Positions 8,087-15,891 are shown, counted from the first letter of the stretch. The stretch: DNA of 38,795 nucleotides from an uncultured Lachnospiraceae bacterium (GCA_947624815.1 CANQME010000020.1:1-38795); one strand, 5' to 3'. The notes: generated from the letters alone by a model not told the origin. Program-made: numbers and translations.

Positions 8087-8977
8087 TCACTTCTGTCTCG
8101 TCACCAGCATTCCGATCAGCTGCCGGAGATGCTCGTGCTCTCCGGGCAGTGTCTCAAGAAGCTCCACCGCTTCCTCTGACAGGGCTTTCACGTCCTGACG
8201 CGCCTTCTCCATCCCATACAGGCTCACATAGGTGGTCTTATGGTTCTTCTCGTCGCTCAGCACAGGCTTTCCCAGAACCTCCTGGGTACTGGTCAGATCC
8301 AGAATGTCGTCCTGGATCTGGAACGCATATCCCACGCAGGATGCCATACGCTCCACCGTCCGCACCTGCTCCTCCGTCGCGCCCGCCAGGATCGCGCCGA
8401 TCATCATGGGCGCTTCCAGCAGGGCTCCGGTCTTCAGCCGGTAAATAAAATCCAGCTGCTCTTCGCTTAACGGCTTCCCCGTCAGCTCCACGTCGGCGGT
8501 CTGTCCGCCGATCATACCGTATATGCCGCTCTTCTCCGCCAGGAGCCTGATGCATCCGGCCACCCTCTCCGTATGCTCCGTCATGGCGAACGCTTTCGCC
8601 GCCGTCTCAAAGGCATAGATCGCCAGTCCGTCTCCCGCCAGCACGGCCATATCGTAGCCGTAGGCCACCCACGCCGTGGGAAGCCCCCGCCGGAAGCGGT
8701 CATTGTCCATGCAGGGAAGGTCGTCGTGGATCAGCGAGAACGTATGTATCATCTCGATGGCCGCCATAAACGGCTCCGCCTCCCGTCCCGTTCCGCCGAA
8801 CATCCGGTAAAGCTCTCCCAGAAACAGCGGGCGCAGACGCTTGCCTCCCGCCTTCATGCTGTAATTCATGGCCGCAAGGACCGTCTTCTGGTGTCCTTCC
8901 TCAGCCGGAAGATACGCGCAGACCGCCTCCTCCGTCCGGGCCGTGGTTTCCTTCAGCCATTCGTCAAAGTTCTTCAT
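8087..8977 (-). CDS. ispA: Polyprenyl synthase, probably farnesyl diphosphate synthase
   Basis: This enzyme condenses IPP with allylic diphosphates to make farnesyl (or geranylgeranyl) diphosphate. Both aspartate-rich motifs are present: DDLPCMDND at about residue 82 and FQIQDDILD at about residue 222. The Lys/Arg substrate-binding segment AGGKRLRPL is also seen. The length of 296 residues is normal. The ATG overlaps the end of xseB by 14 bases. The FPP assignment follows from the family and operon context; product chain length was not tested. Confidence 0.93.
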   Translation of the reverse strand: MKNFDEWLKETTARTEEAVCAYLPAEEGHQKTVLAAMNYSMKAGGKRLRPLFLGELYRMFGGTGREAEPFMAAIEMIHTFSLIHDDLPCMDNDRFRRGLPTAWVAYGYDMAVLAGDGLAIYAFETAAKAFAMTEHTERVAGCIRLLAEKSGIYGMIGGQTADVELTGKPLSEEQLDFIYRLKTGALLEAPMMIGAILAGATEEQVRTVERMASCVGYAFQIQDDILDLTSTQEVLGKPVLSDEKNHKTTYVSLYGMEKARQDVKALSEEAVELLETLPGEHEHLRQLIGMLVTRQK

Positions 8978-9251
8978 TCTGCCCGTCCTCCGTCAGGATC
9001 ATCAGCTTCTTCTCCACCCGGTCGATCTTGCTGCCGCATTCCTTCACCAGCTTCATCCCCCGCTCATAGCAGGCGAACGTCTCCTCCAGCGAACTGGATC
9101 GATCCTCCATCCTCCCGATCAGCTCCTCCAGCTCCGCCAGCGTCTCCTCGATGCTCATCTCCCGGTCCGTACCGCTCTCCGCGCCGTTCTGCACGGCCCC
9201 GGCGTCCATCCCCGGATCTCCTGCGGTCCCAATCTCTCTGTCTTCTGCCAT
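8964..9251 (-). CDS. xseB: Exodeoxyribonuclease VII small subunit
   Basis: XseB pairs with XseA to form exonuclease VII, which degrades single-stranded DNA. The helical core starts at SIEETLAELEELIGRMED and ends with VKECGSKIDRVEKKLMIL, the classic family pattern. I chose the ATG at 9251, with GGAGGA nine bases upstream, only two bases past the xseA stop. The first 30 residues are an acidic, Gly/Ala-rich extension ahead of the core, making the protein 95 residues rather than the usual 60-80. Confidence 0.9.
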   Translation of the reverse strand: MAEDREIGTAGDPGMDAGAVQNGAESGTDREMSIEETLAELEELIGRMEDRSSSLEETFACYERGMKLVKECGSKIDRVEKKLMILTEDGQNEEL

Positions 9252-9253
9252 AT

Positions 9254-10621
9254 TTATTCTTCCTCCATACCGGTCCACGCCGGCTCCTGATCGATCTCCT
9301 CGACCCGCGTCCTCACCCGTCCGTCGGCAAACCGCACCTGCAGAGCTCGTCCCACCGTCAGCTGCCCTGCCGATCCGACGGCGCGTCCGCCTTCATCGGT
9401 TACATAGCCGAAGCCCCCGGTAAGCCTCTTAAGCGGCGACAATCCGTCCAGCTTCCCCGCGTCCAGCGCCAGCCGGTGCTTCGTCTCCACAAGCTTTCGC
9501 TCCGACGCGGCCTTAAGCCGCAGCCTCAGATCGCCGGTCTGCCTGCGCCGCTGCGCGATAAGCCCTGCCGGGCTGTCCGCGTAAAGCCTTCCGGCCGCCA
9601 GCTCCAGTCTGTGACGGCACTCCGTCAGACGGCGCTCCGTCTCCAGCCGCATCCGCTCCTGACCGTCCGCCAGCTGCTGCCGCATATCGTTAAGCCGCCG
9701 CATGGGGCTTAACATCTCCAGCTTCATCCTCGCCTGCTCCGTCCGGTAGCGTCTGCTCTCCACGCTCCGCTCCATACTCCGGATCAGCGACGAACGCATC
9801 ACCGCCAGCTTCTCCTGAAACTGTCCGTAGTCAAAGACCGCCAGCTCCGCCGCCGCCGAAGGGGTCGGCGCCCGCAGATCCGCCACGTAGTCGGCGATCG
9901 TCACGTCCGTCTCATGGCCCACCGCGGAGATCACCGGCGTCCGGCAGTCAAAAATGGCCTGCGCCACCATTTCCTCATTAAATGCCCACAGATCCTCGAT
10001 GGAACCGCCGCCGCGGCCCACGATGATCACGTCCAGGCTCATCCGGTCCAGGGTTCGGATGCCCCGCACGATGCTGTATTTCGCATTCTCGCCCTGTACG
10101 AGAGCCGGATACAGCACCAGCTGCACGTAAGGGTTCCGCCGCGTCGCGATGTTGACGATGTCGCGGATCGCCGCGCCGGTACTGGCCGTGACGATACCCA
10201 CGGAGCGGGCGTACCTGGGAATCGGCTGCTTGTATTCCCTGGCGAACAGCCCCATCTCCTCCAGCTCGTCCCTCAGCTTCACAAAACGCTCATAGAGACC
10301 GCCGACGCCGTCCCTTCGGATCTCCCTGGCGTAGAGCTGGTAGCGTCCGTCCCTCTCATAGACGTCGATGGTGCCTGTCACCACCACCTGCTGGCCTTCC
10401 TGTAACTGAAAATTAAGACCCCGTCGCTGCCCGGCGAACATCACCGCGGACAGGGTCCCCGACTGATCCTTCAATGTGAAATAAATATGGCCGGCTGAGT
10501 GGTATTTGCAGTTGGAAATCTCCCCTCTGACGCTGATCCGCTTCAGAAGGAAGTCCTGCGTAAACATATTCCTGATATAAGAATTCACCTGTGCGACGGA
10601 ATAGATACTTGCTTCTGCCAT
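9254..10621 (-). CDS. xseA: Exodeoxyribonuclease VII large subunit
   Basis: This is the catalytic subunit of exonuclease VII. The N-terminal OB-fold (residues 1-100) holds YFTLKDQSGTLSAVMF. The catalytic domain includes GIVTASTGAAIRDI, GRGGGSIEDLWAFNEE and HETDVTIADYVADLRAPTP. A long Arg/Glu-rich coiled coil follows at about 260-400. The length of 455 residues is slightly above average. The gene starts 18 bases after nusB, with GGAG upstream of the ATG. Confidence 0.95.
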   Translation of the reverse strand: MAEASIYSVAQVNSYIRNMFTQDFLLKRISVRGEISNCKYHSAGHIYFTLKDQSGTLSAVMFAGQRRGLNFQLQEGQQVVVTGTIDVYERDGRYQLYAREIRRDGVGGLYERFVKLRDELEEMGLFAREYKQPIPRYARSVGIVTASTGAAIRDIVNIATRRNPYVQLVLYPALVQGENAKYSIVRGIRTLDRMSLDVIIVGRGGGSIEDLWAFNEEMVAQAIFDCRTPVISAVGHETDVTIADYVADLRAPTPSAAAELAVFDYGQFQEKLAVMRSSLIRSMERSVESRRYRTEQARMKLEMLSPMRRLNDMRQQLADGQERMRLETERRLTECRHRLELAAGRLYADSPAGLIAQRRRQTGDLRLRLKAASERKLVETKHRLALDAGKLDGLSPLKRLTGGFGYVTDEGGRAVGSAGQLTVGRALQVRFADGRVRTRVEEIDQEPAWTGMEEE

Positions 10622-10639
10622 AGCGCTCTCCGCGGTCCG

Positions 10640-11086
10640 TCAGACCAGCTTCGCCAGTACGCCGTTGACAAAGGACGGCGACTCGTTCTGGCCGAACCGC
10701 TTGGCCAGCTCCACAGCTTCGTTGATCGCGACCCTCTCCGGGATCTCATCGTCGTAAATCATCTCGTACAGGGCCAGACGCAGGATGGTCAGATCCACCT
10801 TACCCATCCGCTTCGTCTTCCAGCCCTCGGCGACGCTGTCGATCTTCTCATCCAGCTCCGGGATCCGGGCGGTAACGGCCTCGGCCTTCTTCACCAGATA
10901 GTTCATATCCTCCAGGGAGACATCCTCCACTGCGTGAAGCGTCACCGTCTCTCCCGCATCGCCGGTCTCGTCTTCCTTCGGCGCCTCAAAATAATTCGCA
11001 AACTGCTGTCCGGTCTCCCCGGCGGGATAAAAATCCGCGCAGAAAAGCATCTTAAAGCAATGCTCGCGCAATTCCCTCCTGGTCAT
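10640..11086 (-). CDS. nusB: Transcription antitermination factor NusB
   Basis: NusB binds boxA RNA together with ribosomal protein S10 (NusE) during rRNA transcription antitermination. The all-helical fold is recognised from RRELREHCFKMLF at the N-terminus and from AINEAVELAKRFG with SPSFVNGVL at the C-terminus. The protein has 148 residues with a short acidic insertion (PKEDETGDAGETV) around residues 32-46. GGGAGG precedes the ATG. It lies between asp23 and xseA, as in many Clostridia. Confidence 0.94.
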   Translation of the reverse strand: MTRRELREHCFKMLFCADFYPAGETGQQFANYFEAPKEDETGDAGETVTLHAVEDVSLEDMNYLVKKAEAVTARIPELDEKIDSVAEGWKTKRMGKVDLTILRLALYEMIYDDEIPERVAINEAVELAKRFGQNESPSFVNGVLAKLV

Positions 11087-11124
11087 CGCTTATCCTCCCT
11101 GTCTGTACCGCCCTGCCGCGTGGA

Positions 11125-11511
11125 CTAATGCTCTTCCTCCGTATTGACGCCCGCGACCCGGATATTCACGTCCAGGACCGACAGACCGGTCATGTTCTCG
11201 ATGGCGCTCTTCACCTTCTCCTGTACCTTCGCGCAGACGGCCGGGATGCTGTATCCGTACCGCATCGTCAGGGACAGATCCACCGACACATGCTCTTCCG
11301 TAACCTCCACCTTCACGCCCTTGGACAGGTTCTTCATGCCGAGCCTGCTGACCCACTCGTTCGTGATGTTGCCGGCCATGCTGTCCACGCCGTCCACCTC
11401 CGTGGCGGCCAGCCCGGCGATAATGGCGACTACCTCGTCGGCAATCTGAACCTCGCCGATGGTATCCTTCTCGTATACTTTATGGGTATTCCTGTTCTCC
11501 AATTCCGTCAC
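11125..11511 (-). CDS. Asp23/Gls24 family envelope stress protein
   Basis: The 128-residue protein has the Asp23 (DUF322) signature: GEVQIADEVVAIIAGLAATEVDGV, shown here only in part as IADEVVAIIAGLA, then VKVEVTEEHVSVDLSLTMRYG and a C-terminal VNIRVAGV strand. Members are cytoplasmic or membrane-associated proteins linked to envelope stress; their biochemistry is not settled. It is the first gene of the housekeeping operon, 38 bases before nusB. GGAGG lies about 11 bases before the ATG, which is rather far. Confidence 0.92.
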   Translation of the reverse strand: MTELENRNTHKVYEKDTIGEVQIADEVVAIIAGLAATEVDGVDSMAGNITNEWVSRLGMKNLSKGVKVEVTEEHVSVDLSLTMRYGYSIPAVCAKVQEKVKSAIENMTGLSVLDVNIRVAGVNTEEEH

Positions 11512-11543
11512 GGATAAAACCTCCTCAAAACCTATGATAGCCT

Positions 11544-11572
11544 ATTATAGCAAATATAATCCCTTTTGAAAA
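11544..11572 (-). promoter_or_regulatory. Sigma-A promoter of the asp23-recN operon
   Basis: The minus strand has TATAAT at 11549-11544, preceded by TGC (extended -10). TTTTCA at 11572-11567 is the -35, 17 bases away. The start of transcription would be near 11537, about 25 bases before the asp23 ATG. The -10 is a perfect consensus match. Confidence 0.65.
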
Positions 11573-11575
11573 GGG
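11561..11575. promoter_or_regulatory. Palindrome over the -35 of the asp23 promoter
   Basis: CCCTTTT-G-AAAAGGG is a perfect 15-base palindrome that covers the TTTTCA -35 box. A second imperfect palindrome (AAGGGAATATTCTCTT) overlaps its right half. The position suits a repressor that blocks polymerase, but no regulator can be named. Confidence 0.35.
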
Positions 11576-11613
11576 AATATTCTCTTAAATGTTTGCACCA
11601 GAATCCTTACATC

Positions 11614-11683
11614 AAAAAGGCGCCGCAGGCCGGATCTCCTTTGCGGTGCTGTTCGCACCCCCTTGGATCCGGTCCGCGGCGCC
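11614..11683 (-). terminator. Terminator of the spoIIIA operon
   Basis: Two long GC-rich arms, GGCGCCGC plus CCGGATC (11619-11636) and GATCCGG plus GCGGCGCC (11666-11683), pair with a small internal loop. A small inner GGTGC/GCACC hairpin sits between them. Five Ts follow on the minus strand (11618-11614). The element begins 15 bases after the spoIIIAH stop. Confidence 0.85.
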
Positions 11684-11697
11684 CGCCCTTTCGGACG

Positions 11698-12486
11698 TTA
11701 TTCCTCCAGGTTCAGCAGCGTAATGATGATATTTTCCGCGCCCACCTCCGTCTTACGTTTCACCACGTCTTCGATCTGGGCCCTCTGAGGATCGGTGATG
11801 GAGGCCGCGTTGATGACCACGTCCACCTTGCCGGCGGAAATACTGACCACCGGGTCGGAGAAGCCCTTGGCCATCAGGAGCGTTTCCGCCGCATTCTCCT
11901 TCTCGGCAATCTCCGTCAGCTCGATCATGTTTTCGATCGCCTCCTGCTTGGCGGATTCCTCAATGTTGGTATTATTGATGATGTTCAGAAGGGTCTCGCG
12001 GCTCCTGGCGCGGACCTGCTCGCGGCTTAACTGGACGCCCGCTATGTATTCGGAGACGCTCATGCCGCTGGTGAGAATTGCCTCCCCGGGGTTCTCAAGT
12101 CCCGTAAGGGCGCCTTCCTCCGTCCCGGCGTCCGCTGAGATCGTCTCGGTTTCCGCGCCGCCGTCTGCCTGCGCCAGCTGCGTAACGTCGGCCACGGACT
12201 CCGCCTCCTCGATCTGGTCCCAGTCCTGATCCAGACTCCGGATCTCCTCATAGTCCCCCACCGCGTCCAGTACGCGCTGGTTTTCCGCCAGGATATCCTC
12301 CTGCGAGATGTCCGAAACGCCGGCCTCGTAGACGTCCGCCTCCTCGCCCGGCAGCTTCTTTCCGGCGTAGTTCAGATAGCCGGCCGCGGCGATCATGACG
12401 ACCAGCGTGGTCACGATGATCTGGTTGCGGCGGAACAGCTTCTTCATATTTACGTTGGGAAGATCTCGTTTCAGCTTCAATTTCAT
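11698..12486 (-). CDS. spoIIIAH: SpoIIIAH, mother-cell channel component
   Basis: SpoIIIAH sits in the outer forespore membrane and binds SpoIIQ from the forespore, linking both membranes in the A-Q feeding complex. The 262-residue protein has one membrane segment at about residues 24-43 and a C-terminal YscJ/FliF-like domain (GFSDPVVSISAGKVDVVINA). Between them lies a long acidic linker. I chose the ATG at 12486, with AAGGAG eight bases upstream; a GTG three codons earlier overlaps that binding site. It is the last gene of the operon. Confidence 0.95.
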   Translation of the reverse strand: MKLKLKRDLPNVNMKKLFRRNQIIVTTLVVMIAAAGYLNYAGKKLPGEEADVYEAGVSDISQEDILAENQRVLDAVGDYEEIRSLDQDWDQIEEAESVADVTQLAQADGGAETETISADAGTEEGALTGLENPGEAILTSGMSVSEYIAGVQLSREQVRARSRETLLNIINNTNIEESAKQEAIENMIELTEIAEKENAAETLLMAKGFSDPVVSISAGKVDVVINAASITDPQRAQIEDVVKRKTEVGAENIIITLLNLEE

Positions 12487-12502
12487 GTGCAGCACTCCTT
12501 TT

Positions 12503-13372
12503 TTATTCTACCCGCTTTAGTATTTTTATTTTATGAGGCGGGACGCCGAATAATGCTTCCACGGCGGCGGAAATTTCGGACTGGACCACGGGGCTTCCTC
12601 CGCCGGAGGCGCTTACGACGACGCCGCTGATCTCCGGGTACACCTCCTTCTCCAGGACCGGCGTTCCGCTGCCGCTCTGGCCTATAAGGATCGTCTCCTC
12701 GCTGATCTCCTGATTCTGGATCTGGCGGCTCCCGCCGCCGGAATCGGTCTCGCGGGTCGAGGAGGTGTTCGTATCCCGGTCCGTCAGCCATACCCGCTGT
12801 TCGGAGGAACGAAGAACGATCATGACCTCCACCTCGCCGACGCCGTCCACCCGGGAAAGAAGATCCCGAAGGCGCTCCTCCAGGCGCTGCGTATAGGAGG
12901 ACGCAGGGGCATCCGCCGCGGGCAGAGCCGCAGCGGTGAGGCTGCCGTTCTGCCCGGAGGCGGTGCCGGCGGAGACGGTGCCGGAACCGGCGCTGTATCC
13001 GGTGCCTGTGCTGTACCCGGAGCTCACGCTGCTTCCGGTACCCGCGCTGTTTCCGGAACCAGCGCTGTTTCCGGTACCCGAGCTGTTTCCGATGCCTGTG
13101 TTGTTTCCGGTACCCGAGCTGCTTCCGATGCCTGTGTTGTTTCCGGTACCTGCGCTGCTTCCGGTACCTGCGCTGCTTCCGGTACCTGCGCTGCTTCCGA
13201 AACCGTAACCGGTTCCCGCATCTCCGGTGCCGAGATCACTCCGCGTCGTTACGTTCTTCTTCCCGGACGGAAACGCCAGGATCAGAAGGATAAGCCCCGC
13301 CGCCAGCATAAGGATCCAGCGCTGCTTCCCGTCCTTCCAGTTGAATTTCCACGTTTTCGGGTTCCAGTTCAT
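12503..13372 (-). CDS. spoIIIAG: SpoIIIAG with a hexapeptide-repeat linker
   Basis: SpoIIIAG forms a large ring in the intermembrane space of the A-Q complex in Bacillus. The 289-residue protein has a membrane segment at about residues 18-36. Twelve hexapeptides of type SSAGTG/NNTGIG follow at residues 60-131. The conserved ring-building domain comes next (SRVDGVGEVEVMIVLRSS to HKIKILKRVE). The B. subtilis protein is shorter, about 229 residues. The start has GGAAGG nine bases upstream. The first 137 bases overlap spoIIIAF in another frame. The linker is encoded by a minisatellite, so its length could vary between strains. Confidence 0.93.
   Translation of the reverse strand: MNWNPKTWKFNWKDGKQRWILMLAAGLILLILAFPSGKKNVTTRSDLGTGDAGTGYGFGSSAGTGSSAGTGSSAGTGNNTGIGSSSGTGNNTGIGNSSGTGNSAGSGNSAGTGSSVSSGYSTGTGYSAGSGTVSAGTASGQNGSLTAAALPAADAPASSYTQRLEERLRDLLSRVDGVGEVEVMIVLRSSEQRVWLTDRDTNTSSTRETDSGGGSRQIQNQEISEETILIGQSGSGTPVLEKEVYPEISGVVVSASGGGSPVVQSEISAAVEALFGVPPHKIKILKRVE
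12980..13195. repeat. 18-bp minisatellite inside spoIIIAG (12 units)
   Basis: The stretch is exactly 12 x 18 bases, each unit encoding a Gly/Ser/Thr/Asn hexapeptide. The right-hand units are near identical (GCTGCTTCCGGTACCTGC on the plus strand). The middle ones form a 36-base higher-order pattern with a GATGCCTGTGTT variant. All unit lengths keep the reading frame. Confidence 0.9.
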
Positions 13373-14015
13373 AGAAACGTTCCACCTTCCTTTTCAGCTC
13401 TTCGAGAGCACTATGTGCGGCGTCCGGACGGAAAGCTGTCCCGAAACCGCCACTGCCGGCCGCCGTTTCTGTTTCCGCCGCCGGCGGTCCGATCTCCACC
13501 GGGGCAACCTCGATCTTCACCGGCGGCACGGCGGCCACCGCCTGGCCGCTTGTTTTCTCCTCAGTAGTCTGTGTTCCGCCCGTTCCCTTTTCCCGCACCG
13601 CCGCGGTCACTCTTATCACGGTTCCGAAGTCCGGCTGCTGCGTATCCTTCTCCAGTTCGACCTCCGCCCGCACCGGAACGAGTCCGGCTTCCCGCGCCAT
13701 CGCCGCCACCTGCGCCGCGGCTGCCTCTTCGCCTTCCGCAAGCATCCTCTGCCTCCGTTCCTCCTCGATCCCCAGCACATCCTGCCGGATGTCCCGCACC
13801 TCCGACTGAAAGCGGAATTCTTCGAAATACCGGTCGATCTCGCCGGCGATCCCCAGCCCGCCCAGAAGCGGCCGGATTGTCACGAGAATCAGCACCGCAC
13901 CGGCGAAAAACCGGATATACCGGACATAGTTCTTCGACGGCAGCAGCATCTCCAGAAGGCTCATCAGGATCAGGAAACACAGAATATCCGCCACCCAGTC
14001 ATAAAGCCACGTCAC
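13236..14015 (-). CDS. spoIIIAF: SpoIIIAF, stage III sporulation protein
   Basis: SpoIIIAF is a membrane protein of the A-Q complex with two N-terminal transmembrane segments and a soluble domain. Both segments are seen (WLYDWVADILCFLILMSLL and FAGAVLILVTIRPLL), joined by the conserved LPSKNYVRYIRFF. I placed the start at GTG 14015, seven bases after an AAGGGGG tract, because the family sequence begins there; TTG at 14018 is equally possible. An ATG at 14102 would add 29 Gly-rich residues and overlap spoIIIAE. The 259-residue protein exceeds the usual 200 or so. The last 45 codons overlap spoIIIAG. Confidence 0.88.
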   Translation of the reverse strand: MTWLYDWVADILCFLILMSLLEMLLPSKNYVRYIRFFAGAVLILVTIRPLLGGLGIAGEIDRYFEEFRFQSEVRDIRQDVLGIEEERRQRMLAEGEEAAAAQVAAMAREAGLVPVRAEVELEKDTQQPDFGTVIRVTAAVREKGTGGTQTTEEKTSGQAVAAVPPVKIEVAPVEIGPPAAETETAAGSGGFGTAFRPDAAHSALEELKRKVERFYELEPENVEIQLEGREAALDPYAGGGAYPSDPGVSVREEERNDAE

Positions 14016-14068
14016 CAAACCGCCCCCTTCTGATCCCGCACCGGCTCCTGCTGTACCGGATCCGCCCG

Positions 14069-15508
14069 TCACGCCAGATATGCCGCGTTCGTCCCCGCGC
14101 ACGCGATGGCGACGGTCACAATGAAAAGCAGCGCCGCCGTGAGTACAATCCGCAGAAGCGCCCTGTGCCCTTTGGCCGCGGCCGCAACGCAGGCCAGCAC
14201 GCGCTTATCGCAGACCGGCTCCAGCATTGCCGCCGCACACTGGTAAAGCAGCATCAGAACCAGAAGCTTCACCGCCGGAACGGCCGCTATCACTGCCAGT
14301 ACGATCACCGCGGCTGTCCCCACCGAATTCTTGATCAGCACGCCGGCCCCCAGAAGCATCTGCGCTGCTGAGACGGCTCCCTGCCCCACGCCCGGGATCA
14401 GACCGACTGCCTTCTGGATCGCCCCGGTCTTCAGGGAATCCGCATAGGGAAGCACCATCGCCTGCAAAAGCTGAAGTCCCAATACCAGTCCGAGAAGCGT
14501 CTTCATGCCCCAGCCGATGATCTGTTCTACCAGTTCCGTGAGTCTGGAAAAGACATTTTCCTTCGTCAGATTCCCGGCCAGCGCCAGGATGATCCATACG
14601 CGCACCAGCGGGATCATAACCGAATTCAGGGTCCATTCTCCCGCCGTCATGCCAAGCATGGCCGTCTCATACATGGCTGCCGACGATACGGCGCCTCCCG
14701 CGAAGGCCACGGCCAGAAAGTAAGCCGGCATCAGTACCTTCATAAAACCCAGGATCGTTCCCACCGCCTCCGCCGCCACCGTCATGCTCTCGCCGAGGGC
14801 CGCCGTCAGAAGCGTAAACAGGAGCAGATACACCACGTAGAAGCCGGTTTCCGGGATCTGTCCCGACGAGAACACGCCGGAGAAATTGGCAAACACCGCT
14901 CCCAGGATCCCCAGCAGAAGGATCTGTCCGATCAGGCTCCCGCCCGTGCTGATCTCCGCAAACAGGGTCCGACGGATCGCGGCCAGCATGTCCTGTCCGA
15001 TCCCTGTCATATCCCCGGCTGCCAGCTTCCGGACGGTATCCGTCAGACTCAGAGCGGATCCGTCCTGCGCAGACATGGCGTATTCCTCGGCCTCTCCCAG
15101 ATCCAGGCGATTCAGGATCTCCGAAAACCCACCGAAGGGATCATCTGCCTCCGCTCCGAATGAATTTCCGCACCGCAGAAGACCGTCTCCCGCCGCTCCG
15201 AATGGATTTCCGTACCGCAGAAGACCATCTCCCGCCGCTCCGGCGATCTTCCCGTTTAGCATCTGACCGTACCTCGTTACTCCTGGTGCGTTCCTGCATG
15301 GCAACAGACCAGATCTCATTGTTCCGGCGGAGTTCCTGCACGGCAGAAGGCTGAGCACTGCCAGTAAAATCACGAACCTCCACGCGGTTCTCTTTCGGCG
15401 GCCGGCATTTCCAGGCCATACCGATCCTCTGTACCATGGCCGCGCAGACCCGACGCTTCCCTGCCGTTCAGGCCCGCCGTTTCCCGGCCTCACCGGCGCG
15501 GCCCTCAT
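14069..15508 (-). CDS. spoIIIAE: SpoIIIAE with a repeat-rich N-terminus
   Basis: SpoIIIAE is a polytopic membrane protein thought to form the transport core of the mother-cell side of the A-Q channel. The C-terminal two thirds show several transmembrane segments and the family phrase IGQILLLGILGAVFANFS. The 479 residues exceed the roughly 400 of B. subtilis. The extra length is an N-terminal region with Arg/Gly-rich sequence, a signal-like segment (residues 43-56) and tandem units such as AGDGLLRYGNPFGA and AGDGLLRCGNSFGA. The ATG overlaps the spoIIIAD stop by four bases. The ribosome binding site is weak, so a later start cannot be excluded. Confidence 0.92.
   Translation of the reverse strand: MRAAPVRPGNGGPERQGSVGSARPWYRGSVWPGNAGRRKRTAWRFVILLAVLSLLPCRNSAGTMRSGLLPCRNAPGVTRYGQMLNGKIAGAAGDGLLRYGNPFGAAGDGLLRCGNSFGAEADDPFGGFSEILNRLDLGEAEEYAMSAQDGSALSLTDTVRKLAAGDMTGIGQDMLAAIRRTLFAEISTGGSLIGQILLLGILGAVFANFSGVFSSGQIPETGFYVVYLLLFTLLTAALGESMTVAAEAVGTILGFMKVLMPAYFLAVAFAGGAVSSAAMYETAMLGMTAGEWTLNSVMIPLVRVWIILALAGNLTKENVFSRLTELVEQIIGWGMKTLLGLVLGLQLLQAMVLPYADSLKTGAIQKAVGLIPGVGQGAVSAAQMLLGAGVLIKNSVGTAAVIVLAVIAAVPAVKLLVLMLLYQCAAAMLEPVCDKRVLACVAAAAKGHRALLRIVLTAALLFIVTVAIACAGTNAAYLA
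15153..15236. repeat. 42-bp tandem repeat inside spoIIIAE
   Basis: Two 42-base units start at 15153 and 15195, differing at three positions, with a partial third from 15237. More degenerate relatives (GCGTTCCTGCATGGCA and GAGTTCCTGCACGGCA) occur up to about 15350. The repeats lie in the N-terminal, non-conserved part of the gene and keep the frame. Confidence 0.85.
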
Positions 15509-15891
15509 GACAGGAACCCCCGCACCGTCTCCAGGAGCGCCAGCAGGACCGGCATACTGACCGCCAGGATCGACAGCTTTCCGAATATCTCGATCTGGCT
15601 CCCCAGGGAGCCGTATCCCGCGTCCTTGCAGATACCGGACGCGAACTCCGCGATGCAGGCGATTCCCACCATTTTCAGAAGCGTGTCCAGGTAAACGCTG
15701 CTGATCCGGATGCAGGACTGCACCTTCGCCAGCGTCTCCGTCACCGTCTCCAGCTTCGAGGCGCTGTACAGGCAGATCACCAGTCCCGCCGCCATCGCCA
15801 GACAGACGCCGTACTCTCCCTTCACGGCCTTGAGCTGGGCCGCCAGAAGCGCCGCCGCGATCCCAATCACGGCTATGGATATCACTGTCAT
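15505..15891 (-). CDS. spoIIIAD: SpoIIIAD, stage III sporulation protein
   Basis: SpoIIIAD is a small polytopic membrane protein of the A-Q complex. The 128 residues match the family throughout, including the N-terminal segment, SSVYLDTLLKMVGIACIAEF and CKDAGYGSLGSQIEIFGK. Length is standard. Only a weak GGCGGG site precedes the ATG. The gap to spoIIIAC is 107 bases, AT-rich and gene-free, which is longer than usual inside this operon. Confidence 0.95.
   Translation of the reverse strand: MTVISIAVIGIAAALLAAQLKAVKGEYGVCLAMAAGLVICLYSASKLETVTETLAKVQSCIRISSVYLDTLLKMVGIACIAEFASGICKDAGYGSLGSQIEIFGKLSILAVSMPVLLALLETVRGFLS

Noticed and set aside
8573..9712. 379-codon plus-strand frame opposite ispA, xseB and xseA
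   Set aside because: It crosses three real genes on the other strand and has a composition typical of antisense frames.
12936..13239. Repetitive frames on both strands over the SpoIIIAG linker (Pro/Val/Leu-rich and Ala/Pro/Glu-rich)
   Set aside because: A minisatellite of 18 bp stays open in several frames. Only the SpoIIIAG frame links to conserved domains on both sides.
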